Shown: in pieces, positions 41,968-50,469 of the stretch
How the letters are laid out: each line of letters begins with the position of its first letter
Position numbering within the stretch: position 1 is the stretch's first letter
Assembly (NCBI GenBank): GCA_026129745.1
Contig: JAHCHL010000003.1
Location: 124,001-188,000, forward strand
From: Fimbriimonadales bacterium
GTDB lineage: Bacteria > Armatimonadota > Fimbriimonadia > Fimbriimonadales > ATM1
Direction of reading: 5' to 3'
DNA length: 64,000 bases
Notes under the pieces: generated by a model
What the model saw: only the letters and a program-made list of their open reading frames with translations
The model's database searches: none
What the model was told of the DNA's origin: nothing
Translations under genes and position numbers: made by a program

Positions 41968-42095
41968 CGCGGAGGCTTCCGCGACGTAGCTTGCCGTCCG
42001 GTCACCCGAGTCCGACGAGGCCGAGCTTAGGGGTTTCGCCCTAAGGAAGGTCGTCGCCGCCACGCGAGATCACGCGAAACCCCCGATTAGAAGAA
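41968..42095 (+). promoter_or_regulatory. Structured argF leader with mutually exclusive stems
   Basis: The 377-bp gap before argF holds no gene but clear RNA structure. A hairpin CGCGGA/TCCGCG lies at 41968-41983. Then CTTAGGG (42026-42032) can pair with CCCTAAG (42039-42045), while the overlapping GGGGTTTCG (42030-42038) can instead pair with CGAAACCCC (42075-42083). A small hairpin CGATT/AATCG follows at about 42084-42098. Two perfect alternatives that share bases are the hallmark of an attenuator or riboswitch platform. I do not recognise the class. Confidence 0.5.
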
Positions 42096-42148
42096 TCGCC
42101 GTCCGGCGTTTGGCGCGCGCCCCTTCCCCACGAACAAGGACTCGGAAA

Positions 42149-43126
42149 ATGGTTCAACTTCAAACGTATTCGAAACAACAGCCGCTATTCGCGGTTGCGG
42201 GCGTCGAGCTGCCGAAAGCCGCGCCCAAACATATTCTCACAAGCAGCGATCTGTCACCTGCGCAGGTTCGTCTCGTGCTGGATCTTGCCAAAGTTCTCAA
42301 GTACGACCGCAACTTTGCGCCGAAACAAGTGCACATGCACGAGAACCGCGTGCTCGCGATGATCTTCGAAAAGCAATCTTTGCGCACGCGCTTCACTTTT
42401 GAAACAGCCATGGTCGAGCTCGGTGGCCACGCGATCTATCTGACAAAAAGCGACATAGACATGGGTAATCGCGAAAGTATCTCCGATGTTGCGGAGAACC
42501 TAAGCAGATGGTCGGCGATGATCGTCGCGAGACTCAATTCACACGAGACGATCGTAGAGCTTGCTAAGCATTCTTCGGTTCCAGTCATTAATGCATTGAC
42601 GGATCTGGATCATCCTTGTCAGGCGCTCGCGGATCTGCTCACTATTGAAGAGCATCTTGGAGCTGATCCGAAGAAGCTCGTTTACATCGGCGACGGAAAC
42701 AACGTTGCGAACAGTTTCGCGGTGACGGCCGCAATGCTTGGGCACGAAGTGTTGATCTGCACTCCGCCAGGATACGAAGCGGCGGACGTATGCTATTCGT
42801 TCCCAAATGTGACGCAAGTGTACGATCCCGTTACTGCGATCAAAGATGCCGACGCGGTTTACACCGACGTCTGGGTGAGCATGGGCCAGGAAACGGAGGA
42901 AGAAGAGCGCAAAGCGAGATTCGCGAAGTATCAGGTCAACGAAGAACTGATGTCTCACGCGAAATCGTCTGCGATCTTTCTGCACTGCCTTCCTGCGCGT
43001 AGAGGCCTCGAAGTGACCGACGAAGTGATTGACGGGCCGCAATCCGTTGTTTTCGATCAAGCAGAGAACCGCCTCCATGCGCAAAAATCGCTCATGAAAC
43101 TCCTTTTGGACGGCGTCCTGAAATGA
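42149..43126 (+). CDS. argF: Ornithine carbamoyltransferase
   Basis: 325 aa from the ATG at 42149. Forms citrulline from ornithine and carbamoyl phosphate. The carbamoyl-phosphate loop is EKQSLRTRFTFE (SLRTR in place of the commoner STRTR), followed by DHPCQALADLLT and the ornithine-binding HCLPARRG near residue 270. The SMG loop is seen as WVSMGQE. Its stop overlaps argG (ATGA). A structured leader precedes it. The in-frame ORF upstream to 42110 overlaps the leader and is rejected as start. Confidence 0.96.
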   Translation: MVQLQTYSKQQPLFAVAGVELPKAAPKHILTSSDLSPAQVRLVLDLAKVLKYDRNFAPKQVHMHENRVLAMIFEKQSLRTRFTFETAMVELGGHAIYLTKSDIDMGNRESISDVAENLSRWSAMIVARLNSHETIVELAKHSSVPVINALTDLDHPCQALADLLTIEEHLGADPKKLVYIGDGNNVANSFAVTAAMLGHEVLICTPPGYEAADVCYSFPNVTQVYDPVTAIKDADAVYTDVWVSMGQETEEEERKARFAKYQVNEELMSHAKSSAIFLHCLPARRGLEVTDEVIDGPQSVVFDQAENRLHAQKSLMKLLLDGVLK

Positions 43127-44310
43127 AGAAAGCGTTGGTTGTTTATAGCGGCGGCCTCGATACGACCGTTTGCATTCCAGTTTTGAAAGAAGAGGGATTC
43201 GACGAAATCCACACGGTGACTGTGGACGTCGGACAACCTGAGGCGGATATCGAGCAGGCGTCGGAACGAGCAAGGCTGCTCGGAACGAAGCATACAGTCG
43301 TAGATGCCAAGGCGACTTTCGCGAGCGACTATTGCATGCCTGCGATCGCTTTCAATGCGGATTACTTCGGTTATCCGCTTTCGACTGCGATTGCGCGCCC
43401 GTTGATCGCGATGGAAGCGGCGCGAGTCGCAAAACAGAACGGCCCATTCGACGCCATCGTTCATGGATGCACCGGAAAAGGCAACGATCAATTCCGAATC
43501 GAATTCGGATTGAGGCAACACGCGCCAGGCATACCGATTCGCGCGATCATTCGCGAACGAAACTGGACGCGGAGCGAAGAGATCGAATACGCGGAGAAAG
43601 TCGGAGCGCCGATCGCGCAATCGAAAGTCAAAATCTGGTCTATCGACGAGAATCTTTGGGGACGCAGCATCGAAGGTGGACGTTTGGAAGATCCGTCGTT
43701 CGAGCCCCCGGAAGAGATCTTTCAATGGACGACGTCACCCGAGCGCGCGCCCGATGAGTCAACGATTGTCGAGATCGGGTTTCAATGCGGAAAACCGGTT
43801 GCTTTGGATGGAAAATCTTTACCTGCGCTCGAATTGATCGCACGATGTAACGAGATCGCGGGAATGAACGGCGTCGGGCGGATCGACATGATGGAAGACC
43901 GGATGATCGGCCTCAAGGTGCGCGAAAATTACGAATGCCCAGGCGCGGTTCTCCTCATCGCAGCGCACAAAGCTTTGGAAGCATTGGTCTGCGCGCCGCA
44001 CGAACGGCGTTTCAAACAATTGGTTGACGCCGAATGGGCGGATTTGGTCTATAAGGGTTTATGGAGCGATCCGCTGTTCGAAGATTTGACGGCGTTTTGC
44101 CAGCAGATTCAATCGAGAGTGGAAGGTGTGGTTCGCGTGAAGCTGTATAAGGGTTCGTTGACGGTGATCGGCAGGCAGAGTCCATGGGCGCTGTATTCGG
44201 AAGCAGATGCGAGTTTCGACGATGCTTCTTTCGATCAGAACGCGATGGCCGGAATGGTGCAAACGCACGGAATGTCGTCGCTGCTCTTTTCGAGGCTGAA
44301 AGAGAAGTGA
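43123..44310 (+). CDS. argG: Argininosuccinate synthase
   Basis: 395 aa. Joins citrulline and aspartate using ATP. The N-terminal PP-loop is VVYSGGLDTTVC, with Thr replacing the usual Ser after DT. HGCTGKGNDQFRIE and DENLWGRSIEGG are conserved citrulline/aspartate-binding segments. Translationally coupled to argF by a 4-bp overlap. argH lies 2.4 kb further on, separated by two genes on the opposite strand. Confidence 0.97.
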   Translation: MKKALVVYSGGLDTTVCIPVLKEEGFDEIHTVTVDVGQPEADIEQASERARLLGTKHTVVDAKATFASDYCMPAIAFNADYFGYPLSTAIARPLIAMEAARVAKQNGPFDAIVHGCTGKGNDQFRIEFGLRQHAPGIPIRAIIRERNWTRSEEIEYAEKVGAPIAQSKVKIWSIDENLWGRSIEGGRLEDPSFEPPEEIFQWTTSPERAPDESTIVEIGFQCGKPVALDGKSLPALELIARCNEIAGMNGVGRIDMMEDRMIGLKVRENYECPGAVLLIAAHKALEALVCAPHERRFKQLVDAEWADLVYKGLWSDPLFEDLTAFCQQIQSRVEGVVRVKLYKGSLTVIGRQSPWALYSEADASFDDASFDQNAMAGMVQTHGMSSLLFSRLKEK

Positions 44311-44326
44311 GAAGAATACGCGAAGC

Positions 44327-46381
44327 TCAACGCTTTACACCTAATCGCTCAAGGTTGGCTTCAACGGCTTCACGAAAGGATTTTGGCAATTCTGAGTAAT
44401 TCAAGAGTTGAGAATCATATGTTGTGGGTCCAGACCATTCAGATGAAAGCTGAAGCCGATCGGTTATGCTCACTGTTAATTTCATTCTTTCTTGATTCCC
44501 AAGCTTCCATTCGCCATTGAGAAGCGAAGCAACGGAGGTACCAGGGTTCAATGCCAATGTCCCCGCGACCCAATGTGCCAAATCTGCAGCGTCCTGTGGC
44601 AACCAGTCTGGCCGTCGTTCCGATACGGCCTTGGCTGGAGTAACCACTTGTGCCCAAGACGGTGACAAGTAAAGGGTCGTGTTGGGCGGAGGGCCGCTTG
44701 GCATGGCCTCTGTTCCCGTTAAGAGGATGTCAGGTAGGTCCTTTCCATCCCCAGTGCGTTCTAAAACCGTGGCATGTTGGGTTGCCCATTGGCTTAGAAA
44801 ATACAATTGCTTCTCGGAGAAAGAACGGGAATCCAGCGCCCGGCCACTTCGGAGCCAGGCCAACTGTGTGTTATCGAGAGACCCGAGCAGTTCGAGGGTC
44901 GCTCGATAGAGGTCCGGCTTTAGAACGCACGAAGCACGATCAACACCGAGTCCGATTAGGTGTGCACGATATGGCTCAACGGACTCCCAAGTGACCGCTT
45001 CGCCGCCCTGGAATAAGAGTCTGGCAAGAATTTCGATTGAAAAATGACCTGCCGCTGCCGAGGCACGCAGTGCCTTTCCCAGTGCCTCTCGGGGTACCCG
45101 CGCTGTTTCACATTCGACAGGGTTCTTTGGCGCAATCAACAGCTTGCCTTCTTCTTCAAATACATTTATTGCTTTCGCACTCATGACGGCAGTCCAGAAC
45201 GCTCCCGAATTCAGCGTGTCGCTTCGCTTAACTGAGCGACAAATGTTCAGCAATGCGTCCGATATGTACGCAATCAGATTGTCTTTCCCAGCTGCAGCAA
45301 ATAGCGCATCCGTGACAGCGTATGCGAGTGGATCATGAATCTCGGGATTGAGAACTATTGCTTTGACCGCAGCATCCACACTCAACGATGGCTCTTCGGA
45401 TGCGGAGTGCTCATAATAGTCCGGCCATAGTGATAGCAGTTTTTTCGAGTCATTGGCCAGTTCAATTGGCGAAGAAAAACGATCATTGACGATGACGCTC
45501 GCACTCGTACTTTGAAGTGGCAAGAAAGTAGCGCTTCGCGCAAGCAACTTTCCTTCTGTCGAATACACGGCAATTAGGCCCCATAGCGAATCTCCCCTAT
45601 TCGCACAGAACAACAGCACTTTGCCTATGCGGTCCATTGCACGAGCGCTTTCAATAATCCTTTGCCAACGGGCGGCAAGGTGCTGATTTGGGATTTCCAT
45701 TTCACCGGCAACGGACACCAATGCCTCGCATGTTTCTCGATACTTGTTGAGCGTGGCGTTGTATCCGGCTGGCAATTGCATTTGGCCGTTCGTCGGGTTG
45801 TCAGAAAAGACGACTACGCGATGGGTTGGAATGTTTGCAAGAGCCTCGACTCCTAATAACACAAGGAGGTCCTTCAGTAGAAGCTCTGATGGATCTCCGA
45901 TCTCAAATCCACCGGACGAATCTGGTCGCCGTAAACCTGCCAGCGCTTCTTGGAATGCTTGCATCGAAGCGAGCGCCCTACGGTAAGCATCAGACAGTCC
46001 AAGCGCATCCCGTTCGACCTTGCTCAAGGCGTCACGAACCCGAGCTATGTGGGACAAACGGAAAGCTTCGATAAGCTTGTTACGTGTCGCTGATGGCCGA
46101 CGGAGGACCAATAGATCCGCTTCTTGTTTCCATTCCGACTCCGTTACCCTCGCAAGGTCATTTAGGATCTCAGTGAGTGGAGTCGAGTTCAGTCGAACTG
46201 CAATGCAGGCATTGGCGAGCTCGTCGGAAACCTGCAACTGTACGCCAGACTCTTGCGTAAGGACTCGCGCAAGGCCGGACAACTTTCCAGCCCTATATTC
46301 CAAAGCAATAGGCCTTGATAAATCCAGATTGCCAGTTTGTAAAGTCCCGAGCAGAGTTGCCGCGACGATGGCGTTTGTCAC
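44327..46381 (-). CDS. Hypothetical exported protein with STN-like N-terminal domain
   Basis: 684 aa. A weak signal (MTNAIVAATLLGTLQTG) is followed at about 20-95 by a module IALEYRAGKLSGLARVLTQ ... IAVRLNSTPLTEILNDLA that resembles the secretin/TonB short N-terminal (STN) domain. The remaining 590 residues are helical with no family that I recognise. The gene lies on the strand opposite to argG and argH and interrupts the arginine cluster. Its start overlaps the small membrane gene upstream by 4 bp, so the two form an operon. Confidence 0.7.
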   Translation of the reverse strand: MTNAIVAATLLGTLQTGNLDLSRPIALEYRAGKLSGLARVLTQESGVQLQVSDELANACIAVRLNSTPLTEILNDLARVTESEWKQEADLLVLRRPSATRNKLIEAFRLSHIARVRDALSKVERDALGLSDAYRRALASMQAFQEALAGLRRPDSSGGFEIGDPSELLLKDLLVLLGVEALANIPTHRVVVFSDNPTNGQMQLPAGYNATLNKYRETCEALVSVAGEMEIPNQHLAARWQRIIESARAMDRIGKVLLFCANRGDSLWGLIAVYSTEGKLLARSATFLPLQSTSASVIVNDRFSSPIELANDSKKLLSLWPDYYEHSASEEPSLSVDAAVKAIVLNPEIHDPLAYAVTDALFAAAGKDNLIAYISDALLNICRSVKRSDTLNSGAFWTAVMSAKAINVFEEEGKLLIAPKNPVECETARVPREALGKALRASAAAGHFSIEILARLLFQGGEAVTWESVEPYRAHLIGLGVDRASCVLKPDLYRATLELLGSLDNTQLAWLRSGRALDSRSFSEKQLYFLSQWATQHATVLERTGDGKDLPDILLTGTEAMPSGPPPNTTLYLSPSWAQVVTPAKAVSERRPDWLPQDAADLAHWVAGTLALNPGTSVASLLNGEWKLGNQERMKLTVSITDRLQLSSEWSGPTTYDSQLLNYSELPKSFREAVEANLERLGVKR

Positions 46382-46698
46382 GATGTTCTCCAGAGCTCAA
46401 GTGGTGGTGTGGCCACGTGCAAGATTGCCGAGATTGTGACCACACCGTTTTCGTTGCTTATCGGCAGTTGCATGTATGCGAACCAGGGTAGATCGGTTGA
46501 CAAAGCTTTCCGATCTGCGGGCAGATTTGTTGCTGGTCTACGCAGGCGTTGTACTGAGAGGACCATTCGCACCCTGGAGCTGGCGGTAGTGGATCTTGAC
46601 CTCCGTCGGCCAGCGATAAATGTGCCGGCGCTGGCTACTGCTAAGGTCAGCCATGTGACCCAATATCCCAAGTTAGTCCGACTCGCCCTTGCGAGCAT
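46378..46698 (-). CDS. Small membrane protein upstream of the STN-like gene
   Basis: 106 aa. One hydrophobic helix (YWVTWLTLAVASAGTFIAG) after a short basic N-terminus, then an Arg-rich stretch and a soluble tail. The ATGA overlap with the following gene argues that it is real and cotranscribed. An open frame on the plus strand over the same bases (46409-46747) has no such support. No family recognised. Confidence 0.6.
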   Translation of the reverse strand: MLARASRTNLGYWVTWLTLAVASAGTFIAGRRRSRSTTASSRVRMVLSVQRLRRPATNLPADRKALSTDLPWFAYMQLPISNENGVVTISAILHVATPPLELWRTS

Positions 46699-46765
46699 GT
46701 CAGCATGTTACCGAACCGTAAGAACCGTCCGGTGCACTGCGAGGTAGATTGGATTGTAGCTGTTC

Positions 46766-48136
46766 ATGAAAAAGACTTGGGGCGGAGCGTTCGATAAGTC
46801 TCCCGACGATCTGGCTTGGCGATTCGGCCAATCCATCGAGAGCGATTCGGTTCTTTGGAGGGAAGAGCTCGACGTTTCCATCGCCCACGCCAGAATGCTC
46901 GGCGCGACGGGGATCGTTCCTGAAGCGGATGTCATCGTGTCCGAACTCGAAAAGATTCGCGCGGAAATCGAAATCGGTTCACTCAAACTACCACAAGACG
47001 CGGAAGACATTCATGGTGCGATCGAGGCGATCCTTTTCGAGAGAATCGGAGAGATCGCCGGGAAGTTGCACACCGGAAGAAGTCGCAACGATCAGATCGC
47101 GACGGTAACGCGGCTTTGGCTCCGCCGGCGATGTGCGGACTTGAGACGAGCGACGAGAAGGCTTCAAAGCGTTTTGCTCGAACTCGCTGAAAGACATCAG
47201 CGCGATCCGATGCCCGGATACACACATATGCAGCGCGCGCAGCCGATCACACTGGGATTCCATTTGCTCGCGCACTTTTGGATGCTGCAGCGCGATGTCG
47301 TGCGCTTGGATTTTGTCGAGAAAGCGTGCGAAGAGTGTCCGCTCGGTTCTGCAGCGCTCGCAGGAACGCCGTTTCCAATTGACAGAGAGATGACCGCGAA
47401 CGAACTTGGATTCGCACTGCCTTCACCGAACGCGCTCGACGCGACGAGCGACCGCGACTTTATCGGCGATGCACTGCACGCTTGCGCGATGATCATGCAG
47501 CATCTTTCGCGTCTGTGTCAGGAGATCACGATGTGGACGGGCGCGGAATACGGGTTCATGCGGCTCGACGATTCGTTCTCGACCGGCAGCAGCATCATGC
47601 CGCAGAAACGAAATCCCGATTTCGCGGAATTGATTCGCGGAAGATCGGGTCGCGTTTTCGGGCATTGGGTCGCGTTTCAATCGATGATGAAGGCGCTTCC
47701 ACTCGGATACAACCGCGATCAACAAGAAGACAAACCGCCGCTCTTCGATTCGGTGCGGTTGTGTGTAGATTCGCTCGCGCTTTGCGCGGGAATGATGGAA
47801 ACGGCGACGTTCGATGTTTTACGGATGAAGGAGACGGCGTGTGAAGATTTTTCGACGGCGACGGCGGTCGCGGACGCGCTTGCGGCAACTGGGATGCCGT
47901 TTCGCAAAGCGCACGAATTGACTGGGAAGCTGGTCCGCGAATGCGAAAAGAGGGGCTGGACGTTGATGGATTTGGACGAATCGCGCTTGTCGGAAATCGG
48001 ACTTGAGATTCCGGTTTCGATCCTGGAAGTCGTTGACGTCGAAGGGAGCATTCGGTCGAGGGACCTCCCCGGCGGCCCAGGGCCAGAGGCGATGCAGCGG
48101 CAGTTACAGAAGGCGAAGCAACTGCTACGCGAGTAA
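46766..48136 (+). CDS. argH: Argininosuccinate lyase
   Basis: 456 aa. Splits argininosuccinate into arginine and fumarate, the last step of arginine synthesis. Visible motifs are the N-terminal WGGAF, KLHTGRSRNDQIAT near residue 95, GYTHMQRAQPIT near 150 and the superfamily signature GSSIMPQKRNPDF near 275. The start ATG at 46766 follows 67 bp after the inserted genes, so it needs its own promoter. gpmA begins 10 bp after its stop. Confidence 0.97.
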   Translation: MKKTWGGAFDKSPDDLAWRFGQSIESDSVLWREELDVSIAHARMLGATGIVPEADVIVSELEKIRAEIEIGSLKLPQDAEDIHGAIEAILFERIGEIAGKLHTGRSRNDQIATVTRLWLRRRCADLRRATRRLQSVLLELAERHQRDPMPGYTHMQRAQPITLGFHLLAHFWMLQRDVVRLDFVEKACEECPLGSAALAGTPFPIDREMTANELGFALPSPNALDATSDRDFIGDALHACAMIMQHLSRLCQEITMWTGAEYGFMRLDDSFSTGSSIMPQKRNPDFAELIRGRSGRVFGHWVAFQSMMKALPLGYNRDQQEDKPPLFDSVRLCVDSLALCAGMMETATFDVLRMKETACEDFSTATAVADALAATGMPFRKAHELTGKLVRECEKRGWTLMDLDESRLSEIGLEIPVSILEVVDVEGSIRSRDLPGGPGPEAMQRQLQKAKQLLRE

Positions 48137-48146
48137 ACTCCCTCCC

Positions 48147-48752
48147 ATGCCCCTGCTTGTTCTCGTTCGCCATGGCCAGTCAATTTGGAACGCCGAAGAC
48201 CGTTTTACCGGTTGGGTGGACGTTCCCCTCAGCGAGAAAGGCGAAGAAGAAGCGCGAAAAGCGGGGCGATTGCTGAGAGACTACGATTTCCAAGTCGCTT
48301 ACACCAGCGCACTTACGCGCGCGCAGAAAACGCTCGACATCATGCTCGAAGAGATGAACGCGCGGATCCCGATCATACGCGACGCTGCGCTCAACGAAAG
48401 GATGTATGGTGAATTGCAAGGGCTGAACAAAGAGGCGATGCGGCGAAAGTTCGGCGCCGAACAAGTGCACATCTGGAGAAGAAGCTACGACGTTGCACCT
48501 CCGGGGGGGGAAAGTCTGAAAGACACAGCCGCACGCACGATTCCCTTTTTCGAACGCTGCATCTTGGGCGACATAGCGCAAGGAAAGAACGTTCTCGTCG
48601 TCGCTCACGGCAACAGCAACCGCTCGATCGTAATGATGCTTGAGCAGCTTAACACAGAGGAAGTCTTGCAGTTGAATTTAGACACGGGTGTGCCCTATCT
48701 GTACGAGCTGGACTCATCGGGCAAGGTGCTGCGAAGCGATATCCTTCGCTAA
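48147..48752 (+). CDS. gpmA: 2,3-bisphosphoglycerate-dependent phosphoglycerate mutase
   Basis: 201 aa from the ATG at 48147; a longer open frame overlaps argH and is rejected. Interconverts 3- and 2-phosphoglycerate in glycolysis. The phosphohistidine motif LVRHGQSIWNAEDRFTGW starts at residue 5, with YTSALTRAQKT, ERMYGELQG and VVAHGNSNRSI following. It is shorter than the E. coli enzyme (about 250 aa) and lacks the middle insertion, like many bacterial short forms. An eight-G run (48504-48511) lies in the gene. Confidence 0.92.
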   Translation: MPLLVLVRHGQSIWNAEDRFTGWVDVPLSEKGEEEARKAGRLLRDYDFQVAYTSALTRAQKTLDIMLEEMNARIPIIRDAALNERMYGELQGLNKEAMRRKFGAEQVHIWRRSYDVAPPGGESLKDTAARTIPFFERCILGDIAQGKNVLVVAHGNSNRSIVMMLEQLNTEEVLQLNLDTGVPYLYELDSSGKVLRSDILR

Positions 48753-48798
48753 AACCATGAAATCGCGGCGAAGCTTGCTGCTCGTGCAAAATGGGACT

Positions 48799-50469
48799 AT
48801 GCGAAAGCTGATCCTGATCGTCCTCTTGCTTCCGACATCGTTGTTCGCTCAAGAAGGACTTCGAAATCTGATCGATTCGTTTCGCGCAGATGTGGGAATA
48901 CTGCGGCGCGCGACCGTTCCGCTGACCGAAGCCCGAGACGAGCGGCTTAAGGCCTTCTATCGCACAACGCTCGAGCAGTTGCAGGGATTGGACTTTGCCA
49001 GGCTGCCGCACGACGCACAAGTGGACTACGTGCTCCTCAGGAACCATGCTGAGACCGCACTGCGACAGATCGACATCGACCGAGCGAAGCTCAATGAAGA
49101 AGCCGAGTATTTGCCGTTCATGAACACGATCCTGAATATGGAGCTTGCGAGGAAGAGGCTCGATCCTGTCGACGCACCAAAGCGCGCGAGGGAACTCAAT
49201 GACCTCTCTTACGCGATCAACAGCCTGCGAGAAGCGGTCGAAGCCGGTCGACGTCCATCGAAGACGCTCGCCAACCGAATCGTCGGAACGCTGCAAACTT
49301 TGCGCGGAGTGCTTCGTTCTTGGTACACGTTTTATGATGGTTACGATCCGATCGTGACATGGTGGTGCGCAGAACCTTATCGAGCTTGCGATACAGCGAT
49401 CGAGGGATACATCAACTATCTGCGCACACGCGTCATTGCCGCTGACAACCGAACGATCATCGGAGACCCCATTGGTCGGACCGCATTGCTCAGCGAACTC
49501 CAATCGGAGATGATCCCTTACACGCCCGAGGAGTTGGTGCAAATCGCAAACAGGGAATTTGCATGGTGCGAAGCAGAAATGATCAAGGCATCGCGTGAGA
49601 TGGGCTTTGGCGACGACTGGAAAGCCGCGCTTGAGAATGTGAAGAACGATCATGTAGAGCCGGGCAAACAGCCCGAAATCATCCGCTTTCTTGCTCTCGA
49701 AGCGATCGAGTATCTCGAAAAGCACGACCTCGTGACGATCCCGGCGCTCGCAAAGGAAACGTGGCGGATGGAAATGATGACGCCGCAACAGCAGCTTGTC
49801 TCACCGTTCTTTCTCGGAGGAGAAACCATCCAGGTCTCATTTCCAACGAGCACGATGTCACACGAAGCGAAAGAGATGAGTATGCGAGGCAACAACATCC
49901 ACTTCGCGCGAGCCACGGTTCATCACGAACTCATCCCCGGACATCACCTCCAAGGCTTCATGGCGCAACGATTCCGCAACTACCGCAGCCTATTCTCGAC
50001 GCCGTTCTTTGGTGAAGGTTGGGCGCTCTACTGGGAAATGCTCCTTTGGGACCACGGGTTTCAAAAGTCGCCAGAGAATCGCGTCGGAATGCTCTTTTGG
50101 AGAATGCATCGTTGCGCGCGCATCATCTTTTCTTTGGGATTTCATCTCGGAACGATGACGCCGCAAGAGTGCATCGACTTCCTTGTCGATCGAGTCGGAC
50201 ATGAACGCGCAAATGCCGAAGCAGAGGTTAGAAGATCGTTCGCCGGCAACTATGGTCCTCTTTATCAGGCCGCGTACTTGCTGGGCGGACTGCAGCTCCG
50301 AGAAATACACCGCCAGCTTGTGCAAAGCGGCCAAATGACAAACAAGGAGTTTCATGACGCGATACTGCGCTTGGGTTCGATTCCGGTCGACATGATACGA
50401 GTCAGCCTGACGAACGCACCGCTCACTCGCGACTATCGAAGCAATTGGCGATTCTATCCGGGCATCTAA
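48799..50469 (+). CDS. Exported DUF885-family protein (putative metallopeptidase-like)
   Basis: 556 aa from the ATG at 48799, which starts a signal peptide (MRKLILIVLLLPTSLFAQ). The DUF885 signature lies at residues 374-400: HHELIPGHHLQGFMAQR, a HExxxGH motif that recalls zinc peptidases, followed by FGEGWALYWEMLLWD near 410 and GLQLREIHRQL near 508. Members are annotated as secreted peptidase-like or lipoprotein proteins; activity is not established for this one. Its last 4 bp overlap the convergent alkaline phosphatase gene. Confidence 0.88.
   Translation: MRKLILIVLLLPTSLFAQEGLRNLIDSFRADVGILRRATVPLTEARDERLKAFYRTTLEQLQGLDFARLPHDAQVDYVLLRNHAETALRQIDIDRAKLNEEAEYLPFMNTILNMELARKRLDPVDAPKRARELNDLSYAINSLREAVEAGRRPSKTLANRIVGTLQTLRGVLRSWYTFYDGYDPIVTWWCAEPYRACDTAIEGYINYLRTRVIAADNRTIIGDPIGRTALLSELQSEMIPYTPEELVQIANREFAWCEAEMIKASREMGFGDDWKAALENVKNDHVEPGKQPEIIRFLALEAIEYLEKHDLVTIPALAKETWRMEMMTPQQQLVSPFFLGGETIQVSFPTSTMSHEAKEMSMRGNNIHFARATVHHELIPGHHLQGFMAQRFRNYRSLFSTPFFGEGWALYWEMLLWDHGFQKSPENRVGMLFWRMHRCARIIFSLGFHLGTMTPQECIDFLVDRVGHERANAEAEVRRSFAGNYGPLYQAAYLLGGLQLREIHRQLVQSGQMTNKEFHDAILRLGSIPVDMIRVSLTNAPLTRDYRSNWRFYPGI

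Noticed and set aside
41940-42010. tRNA-like T-loop (TTCAAAT) on the minus strand followed by GCCA
   Set aside because: The T-stem cannot pair and the acceptor has mismatches, so no tRNA or tmRNA can be folded.
46409-46747. Plus-strand 112-codon open frame
   Set aside because: It opposes the small membrane gene whose ATGA overlap and hydrophobic helix support the minus strand; this frame has neither.
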